The notes: generated by a model not told the origin, from the letters alone. 17,500 nucleotides of DNA from Actinidia chinensis (GCA_009663005.1 VIGQ01000618.1:1-17500); one strand, 5' to 3'; positions 9,170 through 17,500 are shown, counted from the stretch's first letter. Program-made: numbers and translations.

Positions 9170-9480
9170 CCCCTGCTTCTCTTCTCTCTCTCTCTGGCTC
9201 ATTCTTCTTCTCACCTCTAAACCGCAACAATCCGTTATTTATTTACCAGAGTAATAAAACAATCGACTTGTCGGCGCCTGGCGGTGGTTATGGGTTCAAT
9301 GCTGGCGGGGTGATTGGCGGCGTTGCTTTGATTGGACTTTGGTGGTAATTTAGGGTTCTTGCCTCCCCTTCGTCTCTCCAAATGAGGTGGAGGTGGAAGG
9401 TGGAGGTGGCACTTGTTGCAGCGGCGATTTGATGGGTTAGGGCATAGCATTCAACACATTCCTAGTTCTCATAACAGGAG
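9170..9480 (+). promoter_or_regulatory. Gene-leader-like tract: CT-rich then GGN-rich, no gene following
   Basis: A CCAAT-containing, C-rich stretch at 9130-9170 is followed by a CT microsatellite (9178-9196) and then a G-rich segment with repeated GGTGG and GGCGG (9272-9430). Plant 5' leaders and first exons often look like this. On the plus strand the ATG at 9290 runs into a stop after a few codons, and no splice-supported frame continues. It may be a relict promoter and leader, or a captured gene fragment inside a larger element. Confidence 0.3.
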
Positions 9481-9600
9481 TGCAAACTCACTGCGAAGGC
9501 CAAACAATCTCCCTATCTAGACTTCACATTGTTGAAGACCTTGTTTATCTCTAATTTAAAATGAGTTGTTTTTTTTTAGTATGTTTGTCGAATAATGATT

Positions 9601-9671
9601 GGTACACACTCAAAGTGGGTGTGACACACACCCATTTTGTCCTCTCATAAAATAAATGGGACCCTTCTTAA

Positions 9672-9704
<33 letters not shown>

Positions 9705-9781
9705 TAGGGCGGGTTCCACTTGTTTTGTGAGAGGGCAAAAATGGGTGTATCTTGTACACACCTAAAAGTGAATGTGTACGC
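9601..9781. mobile_element. Fold-back MITE, 181 bp, possible 10-bp target duplication
   Basis: The two halves form a near-continuous inverted repeat. GTACACACTC, GGGTGTG, ACACCCATTTTGTCCTCTCA, AAATGGGACCC and TAATTAGGATTTT on the left match, in reverse complement, GTACACATTC, GGTGTGTAC, ACACCCATTTTTGCCCTCTC, AAGTGGAACCC and TAATTAGAGTTTT from the right. Flanks AATAATGATT (9591-9600) and AATATTTATT (9782-9791) agree at 8 of 10 bases. A degenerate 9-10 bp duplication would fit a Mutator-like origin, but the right flank is shared with the next hairpin, so this is uncertain. No coding capacity. Transcripts would fold into a long hairpin and could be small-RNA sources. Confidence 0.75.
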
Positions 9782-9952
9782 AATATTTATTGTTACCGCA
9801 TGCAGCAAAACGACGGGGTGTTAAAATACAAAAACGACGTCATTTTAATTTTTTTAAACAAACGTGACTTTTAGTTGAACGACGTCGTTTTTGTGTTTTA
9901 GTACCAAAATTACGTTGTTTGGTATGTGCTGGTAAATATACAATAAACATTG
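9781..9952. mobile_element. Second fold-back element abutting the first, with AACGACGTCGTT palindrome
   Basis: Left CAATATTTATTG, TTACC, GCA, AAACGACG, TAAAATACAAAAACGACGTC matches, in reverse complement, CAATGTTTATTG, TTACCAGCA, AAACAACG, TAAAACACAAAAACGACGTC from the right. The ends lie at 9781 and 9952. The right arm contains the perfect 12-bp palindrome AACGACGTCGTT (9879-9890). ACGACGTCGT-type termini are familiar from Mutator-like plant elements (general knowledge), so a MULE-derived MITE is my best guess. A flanking duplication is not clear because the left end touches the previous element. GACGTC is also a bZIP-type core, so a regulatory effect is possible but untested. Confidence 0.7.
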
Positions 9953-10439
9953 TGGTGATTGTAGCGTTACCGTTAAATTATTTCAAAACAATTTTAAGAA
10001 AATTTAAATTTTTTTCTTGAGTATAAATAAATAGAGAATTTTTTTATTAATTTAGATAAATAAGAATGCATTAAATTAGAAGTTAGTAAAGTATGGAGCC
10101 AAATGCTACCAAATTATCTACAACAATACTTTCTAGTTTAGGTTAACTATACTTACACCCTTTAAAGTATTTGACCATTTCTCACTTTGGCTCTTGAACT
10201 AAAATTTTTCCACATTAGCCCTTAGTTTTTGATTCATTTGCCAATCAGCCCCAATTAATAAACCCCGGCTACCAAAAGTTAAACAAATAGAACCCTGTTC
10301 GGTCCACATAGGCACCGCAAAAGTTGCACAAAAACCCAATAACCCACAAACCCAGCAGTCAACGGACTCAACGCCCAAACCAAATCCCCATCCCTAAAAG
10401 CGGGCCTAAACGTCAAACCCATCAACCCAAACCTAGAGA
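9953..10439. other. Intergenic spacer with old transposon-like text
   Basis: AT-rich to about 10140. Then phrases such as TTAACTATACTTACACCCTT and CTTTGGCTCTTGAACTAAAA appear, of the kind found in many degenerate plant DNA elements. No paired ends were found. The segment 10260-10435 is C- and A-rich on the plus strand with no usable frame. Confidence 0.35.
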
Positions 10440-10624
10440 GTATTTTTTTTTTTTTTGAGAGCACTCAGCCTCCGATCTTGATCCCGCCTCCGATTACAAC
10501 CCCCACACCCCCAAATTGCCCTGTTCCATGCCAGAGAAGAGAGATCGGGACTGCGTAGTATTCGTTATCAGTGCCGTAACGTTTCTCGTGTCACCGTCGC
10601 TGGCGGTGGGTGAATAGGTGGGTC

Positions 10625-10704
10625 TGGCTCTCACTCTTCTCTCCCCTTCTATGTCAATCTCTTCTATCTCTCTCTCTTCTCTCTGTCGATTCTCTCTCTC
10701 TCTA
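10625..10704. repeat. CT-rich microsatellite tract
   Basis: Imperfect TC/TCT repeats over about 80 bases, with the purest parts near 10667-10680 and 10690-10703. Polypyrimidine tracts of this kind are common just upstream of plant coding starts. Confidence 0.85.
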
Positions 10705-10735
10705 TGGTTAAGTGGTGGCGGCGATGGTGCGTTTT

Positions 10736-10776
10736 GGTGGTGGTGGTGGTGGTGGCTATGGTTGGTGGTGGTGGTG
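10736..10776. repeat. GGT trinucleotide repeat
   Basis: Two GGT runs separated by CTATGGTT. On the plus strand they give valine or glycine runs according to frame. Confidence 0.85.
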
Positions 10777-10870
10777 AGGTTTTAGGGTGTCTCTATAGTT
10801 TTGGTCTTGATTTGGCAGTGGTAGGTTTGGGTTTGGGAAGTGGATGGTGGGTGACAATGGTGCAAAGAAG

Positions 10871-10899
10871 TTAGGGTTAGGGTTAGGGTTAGGGTTAGG
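10871..10899 (+). repeat. Short TTAGGG array (interstitial telomere-like)
   Basis: Four perfect TTAGGG units plus TTAGG. Most plants use TTTAGGG at chromosome ends, so this six-base unit differs from the usual plant telomere motif. At 29 bp it is more likely a microsatellite or a telo-box-like site near a leader than a chromosome-end relic. Confidence 0.85.
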
Positions 10900-10919
10900 T
10901 ATAGAATAGCAATGGGTAA

Positions 10920-11110
10920 ACTAATTGAGCTTGATGAATCACCTGCTATCAATTATTTAAAGATTAAAATAAAAATATTGTGATAGTTTCCGTGGAAGGT
11001 GAAGATTTTCGAACTTGTATCTTGGGATATATGGGACATAACATGTTAACTTAAGAGTTAATAAAAATTGGTGATAGCCCCATATGCTTAACCCTTAAAT
11101 ATGATTTTTA
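10920..11110 (-). mobile_element. Possible minus-strand tRNA-derived SINE remnant
   Basis: On the minus strand TAACTCTTAAGTT (11060-11048) resembles a Pol III A box with changed G positions. AGTTCGAAAATC (11015-11004), about 45 bases on, resembles a B box. That spacing fits a tRNA-like promoter. Sequence downstream is AT-rich. Ends and target duplication could not be fixed, and the A box is weak, so this is tentative. Confidence 0.3.
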
Positions 11111-11552
11111 ATCAATATCAAGCGTGCAAGCTTCTGGGAGAGAAATATATGAAGTTTTCCTAAGAAACTGAAAAACTATCATAGATCACATATTCAACCT
11201 ATCTATATAAATTAAGAGACGATACACACCTCTTATTTGAGTGGATGATGCACAACCCTATTTAAGTTGAACTTTAATGAATTAATAAATAATAATAATA
11301 ATTTGGAAAGTAAGTTAAAATGACTATGTATGAGATATTTTATATGAATTTTATTGGTTTGCTTATGAGCTTACTAAGGATAGCCAGTCTTATTTTAAAA
11401 CACAAGAAAAATGGTTATATTTGTTAAAAAACTAAAGAGGCCAGTGAAATTATCCTGGTGATTTTTTTATGTTGGGACAAGCATTAAGAGAATCAGGGCG
11501 ACCAATGAGTTTTTGGGTGTTTTTTCCTTTTGAGAAAGACCGACTCAAGCTC
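11111..11552. other. AT-rich spacer, no gene seen
   Basis: Contains a short AAT microsatellite (about 11283-11301). The phrase CAAGCGTGCAAGCTTCTGGG (11119-11138) recurs in diverged form at about 12301-12321. No coding signal. Confidence 0.35.
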
Positions 11553-11791
11553 ATTGGGCTACCACCATTTGTCAAATTACCACAACAGCCTCCGACACCC
11601 TTTAGAGTATTCGGAATCGGGGCTTGGGTTGGGTTTAGGTTCGGGCCTTAATTTGATTTTGGAATTTGAGTTTGATACACGTTGTTTTTTACACAAGATC
11701 CATCCCGGGCTCCCGCCAAAATAGGGGCCTCGGATTGGGCGGCCATTTGTCAAACTCCCATGACCAGGCCTACCCACTGCATAGAGTATCT
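11553..11791. repeat. Divergent direct repeat, two copies about 181 bp apart
   Basis: Copy 1 (11553-11611) and copy 2 (11734-11791) share, in order, ATTGGGC, CCATTTGTCAAA, a CCA-rich middle and TAGAGTAT. Frames in this block (11469-11651, 11530-11724 and 11777-11577) match nothing I recognise. It may be an old tandem duplication inside a degraded transposon. Confidence 0.55.
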
Positions 11792-11988
11792 GGTCTGATT
11801 AAAGTTCGAACCTAGGTTTTAGCCTTAGGTTTTACTTTGGGCCCGAATGTTCTACATTTTTTTCTAATTTGGCCGTGGGTTTGTTTTTTGTTTTTCCCTT
11901 TTTCAAATTTCAACTTTCAGGCCAAGCTTCGGCGGGCTCGATTTGTACCTTATTGGCCACTTAAACGTACATTTTTATGCATTACAAG

Positions 11989-12295
11989 TAGAGATGTTCA
12001 CGAGTCGGATCGGATCGGATTTGGAGCATCCGACAACCCCCCCCTGAACCGAATTGGTCGGGTGGAGATTTTGGACCCAATCCGATCCAATATATGGTCG
12101 GGGGTTTAGTCGAGTTGGGTTGAAATGATGAATTTTAGTATAATATTATCGAGTTGTCGATTGAATTGTTTGTACACTGAACCGAATGTTGGCGAGTTAG
12201 TTAAAATTCAACCGTAGAGTGAGCAGGTTTGGTAGGGTGTGCTTCGGATTTTGGTCGGTCGGGTTAGAGGGTGAATCAGAGATTTGAACAGCCCA
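11989..12295. mobile_element. hAT-like non-autonomous element, 307 bp
   Basis: The left end TAGAGATGTTCACGAG fits the hAT terminal pattern (YARNGNTG-like). The right end, read inward, is TGGGCTGTTCAAAT, sharing the GTTCA core. Flanks are ATTACAAG (11981-11988) and AACACAAG (12296-12303), 6 of 8 identical, as for an aged 8-bp hAT duplication. The interior has many GGTCGG, GGATCGG and GTCGGG motifs, like the subterminal repeats of hAT elements. No transposase frame. Ends are inferred from the degenerate terminal match. Confidence 0.6.
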
Positions 12296-12303
12296 AACAC
12301 AAG

Positions 12304-12466
12304 TGTGCAAACTTTTGGGAGATGCAGCTATGAAATAGGCTTCTAACGGAAAGTTAAATTACTTTAAAGTTTCTTTTGTGATAATAGATATTCGGGCCAC
12401 CTTCACGTACCTTGACTGATCAAACCATTTATCATAAAAGTTGAAATATTACATAACAAACTTGTC
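12304..12466. other. Spacer between the hAT-like element and the SINE
   Basis: AT-rich, no frame or repeat of note except the diverged phrase shared with 11119-11138. Confidence 0.4.
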
Positions 12467-12728
12467 GAAACGAAGTCTTTGTCCCCAGGGCGTAGCTTAG
12501 TTGATCACAGATGTAGATTGTATAAGAGCGCAAGTTCGAGTCATGGCGCGCCCGCAGTGTGGGAGTTACACTTAATTGGGTGGCTCCTTGTGGGCCACTA
12601 TGCACTGGGCACCCCATCTGTGGGCCGCTTAGACTTGATTTATCGTCATGCCAGCTCCCTGGGGACTGGGCAGTATGACCCGATAAGGTTCAGAACAAAC
12701 TTTCTGCTCCCCAAGAAACGAAGTCTTT
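12467..12728 (+). mobile_element. tRNA-derived SINE (12481-12714) with perfect 14-bp target duplications
   Basis: GAAACGAAGTCTTT occurs at 12467-12480 and again at 12715-12728, exactly flanking a 234-bp body. The body begins GTCCCCAGGGCG. It has a Pol III A box, TAGCTTAGTTGA (12493-12504), and a B box, AGTTCGAGTCA (12533-12543), 40 bases apart as in a tRNA. The head is therefore tRNA-like and the remainder is SINE body. The body ends TTTCTGCTCCCCAA with neither a long A run nor a T run, which is unusual for plant SINEs. A perfect duplication suggests fairly recent insertion by a LINE's target-primed machinery. It is not a functional tRNA: the acceptor stem does not close. Two open frames crossing it (12432-12617 minus, 12479-12877 plus) are incidental. 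Confidence 0.88.
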
Positions 12729-12762
12729 TCCAAAAATATATTTGCTATCCGTATGGCAAAAG

Positions 12763-12826
12763 GTGGATTTGGGTCCCAAATGTTAACCTGAGGAGAAGTC
12801 CCAAAGAGTGGATTTGGGTCCCAAAT
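12763..12826. repeat. 19-bp direct repeat, two copies 45 bp apart
   Basis: GTGGATTTGGGTCCCAAAT occurs at 12763-12781 and 12808-12826 without change. The inner ATTTGGGTCCCAAAT is itself nearly palindromic, so each copy can form a small hairpin. It begins about 35 bp right of the SINE. Function unknown. Confidence 0.85.
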
Positions 12827-14344
12827 TTAACTAAAAAATTGGTCCCCGAAATTTTAATTATCTGTTATTATCCCTAGGAATTAACATTCATTCAAGAGTT
12901 CCAACTAACTATATAAAATTGAGGTCCAACTTAATTTTACACTTTGATTTTCTTCTATTGAGGGCCCATTTTAATGGCCCATTTGTGCCCCAAAAATACA
13001 GGATCTTCCCTAATGATTTCTCTTCACCTAACCCAATGTCCCAAAAACACCCAAATTCAAACTCCAATTACAGAACAGTCCTCTTTTCAGAACTTATATC
13101 TGTAGTCCTTTCTTTTTGCAAAATCTTTTTAACAAAGTCTTTTTCAGTATGAATTCTGAGGCGTCGGAGAATGTTCTCAAATGCTTTGTAAAATCATATT
13201 TTTCAATAAAAGAAGTGATAAATTCAACAATTTTCAGTACACCATCCACATGGATGTTTTGTACAGGCCCAATCTCCTTAAGACGGAGATGTATCTAATG
13301 GACTACGCCCAACACTTCACTTCGAGGCCCATCAATTTGTAGATAAAGTGGTTTTTTATTGTACTTAAAACTAAACTCATCTTAAAAACTAATTTAACTT
13401 TACTCGAAAGTAAAAGTTAAAGTATCAAAATGTTCATTCTCAAAACTCTGTTTTTATAGCTTTTTTGAGTTATTATTGACCCATTAAACAGAATTAAAAA
13501 ACTGTACAAATACTCTACATAGCACAAACTGTAAAAAAAAAATTATAAAACGTTAATAGTTTTTCTTTTTTCTCTCTCTTTATTTTGCTCCTTAACAACC
13601 CACAGACACCAAATTCTTTTAATTTTTCCTTTCTTTTTTAGTCCCACAAATCCAGTCCAAAATACCATAAACTATTTCAAAAAAAAAAACTACTCATTCT
13701 AGGGCTGGCGAGTTTAATTACTTAAAATCAAGGCCTTCCCATATACAACTTGGATAGTATCATAGTAAAAGTTATGTCAAGGATATATCAATCTACAATC
13801 TGTAACAAATTTGATCAATAATAACAAATTTGGTCACAAGCATTTAATATTCTAATTAACTCAAATGAAGGCTAGTTAGTTTACAAACCTATCAACATCA
13901 AAATGACCTCGCGGATTATTTAGGCTGTTTTGAAATTAAAAATTTAGTTGGACAACCAAAAATAAATGAAAAATACAAGCGCATTTTACAGCTAAATCCT
14001 TAAAACTGTTAATGTACTCAACAATTAAGATGTTTGAAATCTTTCTAATAGAAAACTTCAATTTTACCACCACTTGAATAGACCAAACTTACTTGAATTT
14101 ACATCTCAAAAAGAAAAAACTAAATAAAATAAATTTATACTATAAAAAGGTATGGAGCCCCAATTAGATTTTTTTTCCTTACCCCTAATGATATCTAAAT
14201 GTGCACCAGAGACATAGTCAATGGAAAATGGATCATTTGGCACGCTCGATGTGTAGCCATCACATGTACCAAGAATATTCCTCCAGAATTGTTGAGAATA
14301 GATTCTAGTTACTTTTTTTTTTCAGTTTTTTGGGATATGATTTT

Positions 14345-14362
14345 AGTTTTTTTTTTTTTTTT
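14345..14362. repeat. Poly-T run
   Basis: Eighteen or so T residues, with another T run about 30 bases upstream (14313-14322). Could be a reverse-oriented poly(A) of a retroelement, but no body is recognised next to it. Confidence 0.7.
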
Positions 14363-14534
14363 ATAATACAAGGAGACACCAATCTCTCATCATCTCTCTA
14401 TGGCATGAGGGTCAGTTAAAATCAAGACAAAGCTTTGGCGTGAATTTACTCCAACTAAAAATTAATAGTATCTAAAAGATTTCAACGTGAAGATTTTAGA
14501 ATAAAGGCAAACCTCAATCCATGTGATGGCTATT

Positions 14535-14560
14535 ATATTATATATATTTATATATATTGT
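14535..14560. repeat. TA-rich microsatellite
   Basis: Alternating TAT/ATA units (TATTATATTATATATATTTA and on). Simple sequence with no further meaning visible. Confidence 0.75.
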
Positions 14561-16860
14561 GCTTGGCTATGTTTCTAGTTGGACAACTATTTAGCGCCAA
14601 TAATTGACTTAAGCCCACTACAGTTCCCATGGTCCAAGAGTAAGGCCCTATTGGCTGTGTGTTGTTGGCTAATTGCATGTAATGCATAATTTGAAACACT
14701 AACACTATGTTTGGGATGTTTTAATTTGTCAACAAACTGGGATTGAGAAGAACATAATTTGCCCAATTAAACAATTTTTGAAACCAGTAACTATTTTTAG
14801 TTAGGGTAAACTAATATTGCTCTATCTGCTGCGCTTTTGTCAAAAATCTCATTTTGCACTCTATATTTCAATTGTTGTTTACCATTAAAAAACCCTTGCA
14901 CTTTAATCAAGTATCAACGTGAATGTCACCTAATCTCCATGAGGTATATAACCTCTTTATACGCCGCTTAATTGAACAGAAGAAGGACAAAAGGACTACA
15001 TTGATACTGATCAAAAGTGTAGATAGGGTTTGACTGATCCAATTAGCAATAGAGAGTACAAAGTGAGATTTGGATGATATTGGAAGTGTGTAAAAAAAAT
15101 GTAATTTAACCATTGTTGTTTCCAAACTTAAAACCAAAGATCTCACAATTTAGGCTCTTAGTGCCAATTTCAGATCAGATTCTCGATGGAGTCATTTTCA
15201 GTCAAAACGAAACGGTTGACCTTAGCACCCCCCCCGCCAACCACCGTGGCTTCTCGCATTGAAGAGTCGCAGCTTAGGAGTGGTTAGATAGCAATGAACT
15301 TTTTGTAGTTCCCTAGTCTTTGTGATTTCTGACCCTTTGTTGGACACGACGTTTGCAATAGATAACGGCATTGAGAAACTTCCTCTAAAACAGATATATT
15401 AAGAATAGTGACTTTCGCCGACTTATTTTTTGTCTCAACCACGTGTATGTTTATCCAACAATAATATTTTGGGGCATGCTTAAAAAATATAAAATGGTAT
15501 TTTATTTTGAAGCGATAAAAATTATATTTCAACGCCAAATCCCCCAAACCCACCTTATATAAATATTAACAACCCATCTACTGAATTTGAATCCGCATCT
15601 CACAAACCTACATACTGTTACCCAAACACCGACTACTAAACCAAATGGTCTTGCCATCAAACATTTACTACATTAGAAAATAATTTTATACATTTTTAAG
15701 CGTGCTTATATTACTTTGTGAACATATCTCGCTCTTCGATCAACTAAAATTCTCTACGTGGGTTTGTCACTTCAATAAAATGGGAATAGAAGTCTATAGG
15801 TAAAAAAATAAACAGATGAAAAAATATAAATAAATATAAAACAAAAAAATAATCCGAAACCATAAATTTATTCAACTTCTAGCACAGTAGAAATTTACAT
15901 TTTATTCTTGAGGTCGCATGATGACTTGGATACTGTGCCACCCCACATGGGGGGGAAATTTCATTAGGGAGATCAACTAGTTAAGAGAGACAATATTTCC
16001 CCTCTTCTATTTTTCAACCTATTGGATTGACTCTTTCATTAAGATTCTTCCAAATTGGTCTATTAACAGTGACTTTCGTCTTTCAATCATTCTTCATGTG
16101 CACCACTTCTACCTAGATTCAGGGCTCTAATCATAATACACTAGCCCATCCATCAACATGGAATTTGCAATGGGTTTTAGTTTTTCTTCTTTATTTTATT
16201 CATTTGTTTTGGAAGTGGCTTTATTTAATCTTTCCTAACTTGACCATTTTGATAAGGGTATACATTTAAATCACTCTCTCAAGCCCCCTTAACTATGAAA
16301 CTTAACATTAAAATACATTTCAACTTCAATTAAATCTAAAGGGTTGGGCACCGTTCCGTTAATAACGGGAGAATGATCATTTTACCTTTTTGACCTAAAA
16401 AGAAAAATCCTAGGAACACTAAGAAGACTTAAATTCCCTTCGAAAATGAAAGATTCTCCCTCCACACCTGTTGTTGTCTTTATGTGGCCCAACAAACCAA
16501 TTAATAAATTCACCACCCCTAGATTCTCAACAATTCGAAAAAAAAACAACCGTAACATCCAACATTCTCTCTTAATCTCTCTTAATATCTGCAATTTTGG
16601 CTTCAAATAATCAAAATCAAAAGTCTGATTAGTTAAGGTAGTTTATAAATGTTGACTCTATAGTTAAGGGGTGGGAAGTTGTAAAACACCATGTAGACTG
16701 CCACGTGTGTGCATTCTCTGCCTCAACAAATAGTAATGGCGTGCAGGAATCTCACTTTTCACCACCATGACTTCATGTGTTTCGAACTTCGACATCTTGG
16801 ATTTGTGGATGAATTTATAGTAGAATTTGTATATATTTTTGTTTGTAATAAAAAACAAAG

Positions 16861-17370
16861 GGACAATTACAAATTAATCCTTATATTTTAGATAACGATT
16901 AATTAAACCTTATATTTTAATTTGAACAAATTAATCCCTAAACTTTTTAAATTATGTAATTTGATAGCACTGACTAGTTCCTGCCAAAACAGATGGAGAA
17001 AGGATGTCGCACGAACTAGAGGCCTTTTAAAAGTCATGATCCTTGCAATTGGGGTATATTTTCAAGAAAAAAACTAGAGAGAGTGATAGAAATAGCGCGA
17101 AGCACATGTTGAATTTCAAGCAAAGATAAAAAGAAATTCTAAGGCTTTTGAAACCTCAGTAATACAAGCCCTAGAAAGCACACGGTCTTATACTTTGAGA
17201 TTTTTGCCACAATCTAGTTAGATGTCGTCAAATTACACAGAGGAAGGTTGACGATAGTTAGTATGTGATGGGTTAGGTTAAGATGTCTAGGGTTTAATTG
17301 TTTCTAATTTAAAAATGCAGGTTGAATTTGGCACTTAGTTGGTCAAACTTGGGGCTTTTTGTAATTTTCC
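16861..17370. mobile_element. Possible DNA element with ~20-bp terminal inverted repeats
   Basis: The left end GGACAATTACAAATTAATCC (16861-16880) and the right end read inward GGAAAATTACAAAAAGCCCC (17370-17351) agree at about 14 of 20 positions. Just inside the left end, the phrase TTAATCC(T)TATATTTT recurs three times in diverged form (16875-16945), as in many old plant DNA elements. No target duplication is convincing and no transposase frame exists. Could be a Mutator-like remnant or coincidence of AT-rich text. Confidence 0.35.
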
Positions 17371-17500
17371 AATAAGTATATTAAGAGTCTACATTTACAT
17401 AATCCTCCTATACATACATGGACAGAATTGTCATGTTCAATTTAGCACCTCATTGCATAGGCAAAATGGATCATGCAATTTTTTCAATCATCTTCAAAAT

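Larger units (their letters stand above)
10440..10900 (+). promoter_or_regulatory. Second gene-leader-like island with stacked simple repeats
   Basis: A poly-T run (10443-10456) is followed by GC-richer DNA with CCGCCTCCGAT and GTCACCGTCGCTGGCGGTGG, then a CT-rich tract (10625-10704), GGT repeats (10736-10776) and a short TTAGGG array (10871-10899). The layout is like that of a plant leader and first exon. An ATG at 10704 opens 56 codons to a TAG at 10872, but the peptide is mostly valine and glycine made by the GGT repeat, so I do not call it coding. It may be a relict 5' end or transposon-captured gene start. Confidence 0.3.
12827..16860. other. Long intergenic region, no gene recognised
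   Basis: About 4 kb of AT-rich DNA. No frame above 90 codons, and none of the shorter ones has a recognisable domain. Items seen: a hairpin TTTAACTTTACT-CGAA-AGTAAAAGTTAAA near 13393-13421; a T run at about 14345-14362; an AT-rich microsatellite at about 14535-14560; CACGTG G-box cores at about 15440-15445 and 16702-16707; a C run at about 15228-15235; and a C-run/G-run pair at 15942-15956. Degenerate transposon-like text (TTAGGGTAAACTAATATTGC at about 14801) is present without clear ends. Any gene here would have to be made of short exons that I cannot detect. Confidence 0.4.

Noticed and set aside
10704..10874. 56-codon plus-strand frame after the CT tract
   Set aside because: Most residues come from GGT repeats; no family resemblance and no continuation.
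10871..10899. True chromosome-end or fusion relic
   Set aside because: Only 29 bp, in a microsatellite-rich island, with no subtelomeric context.
12481..12555. A functional tRNA gene
   Set aside because: A and B boxes are present, but the acceptor stem does not close and the unit is flanked by a target duplication of a longer body; it is a SINE head.
12479..12877. 132-codon plus-strand frame
   Set aside because: It starts in the SINE target duplication, crosses the whole SINE and runs into the 19-bp repeat; content is composite and unlike any protein.
13701..13716. hAT-like terminus TAGGGCTGGCGAGTTT
   Set aside because: No inverted partner or 8-bp duplication could be found to the right.
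15440..16707. CACGTG G-boxes (15440-15445, 16702-16707) as promoter elements
   Set aside because: A six-base palindrome is expected by chance at this scale and no gene start is seen nearby.
1..17500. LTR retrotransposon, LINE coding region, CRISPR array or bacterial-type operon
   Set aside because: No gag, protease, reverse transcriptase or integrase motifs, no paired LTRs, no regularly spaced short repeats, and no ribosome-binding-site-led gene series.

Overview
The window is nuclear DNA of a flowering plant, most likely a eudicot. It is AT-rich, has long homopolymer runs, carries many short non-autonomous transposons and a tRNA-derived SINE, and contains one decayed gene of a plant-specific family. 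I see no intact protein-coding gene, no rRNA or functional tRNA, no CRISPR array and no bacterial-style operon. Most open frames above 60 codons are chance frames or pieces of broken elements. Species cannot be read from the sequence.

The central object is a full-length but heavily broken leucine-rich-repeat receptor-like protein (RLP) gene on the minus strand, about 7923 down to 4790. Spread over all three minus frames, its parts can be read in order: signal peptide, cysteine-containing N-terminal cap (LCPHD, PKTMSW, TDCF, QWDGVTC), LRR units with a 72-nt rhythm, the late LRR block with FTTIDLSSN and SGKIPNKLTSL, an acidic stretch, a transmembrane-like segment and a basic tail. There is no kinase. 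Genes of this type are usually intronless cell-surface immune or developmental receptors; this one is a pseudogene.

Left of it (1-4789): a possible gene 5' end leaving the left edge on the minus strand (1-464), AT-rich spacer, and three fold-back DNA elements (1282-1743 with TAA target duplication; 2008-2349; 2765-2870). The stretch 3541-4789 lies downstream of the pseudogene and is pyrimidine-rich on the pseudogene's strand.

Right of it: spacer with a 63-66 bp tandem duplication (8571-8699), two GC-richer, CT-then-GGN tracts that look like 5' ends of genes but lead into no reading frame (9170-9480; 10440-10900, the second ending in a short TTAGGG array), two abutting fold-back elements (9601-9781 and 9781-9952), a possible minus-strand SINE remnant (about 10920-11110), a divergent direct repeat (11553-11791), a hAT-like element (11989-12295), and a well-bounded SINE (12481-12714) with A and B boxes and a perfect 14-bp target duplication. 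From 12830 to the right end I see only AT-rich intergenic DNA with simple repeats and one possible terminal-inverted-repeat element (16861-17370).

Nothing here works as a joint pathway. The window reads as an accessory, transposon-invaded neighbourhood around a dead RLP locus, which suggests an RLP cluster nearby. I did not find a previously undescribed system. The most useful new items are the RLP relic and its decay pattern, the SINE with its unusual tail, and the pair of abutting hairpin elements.
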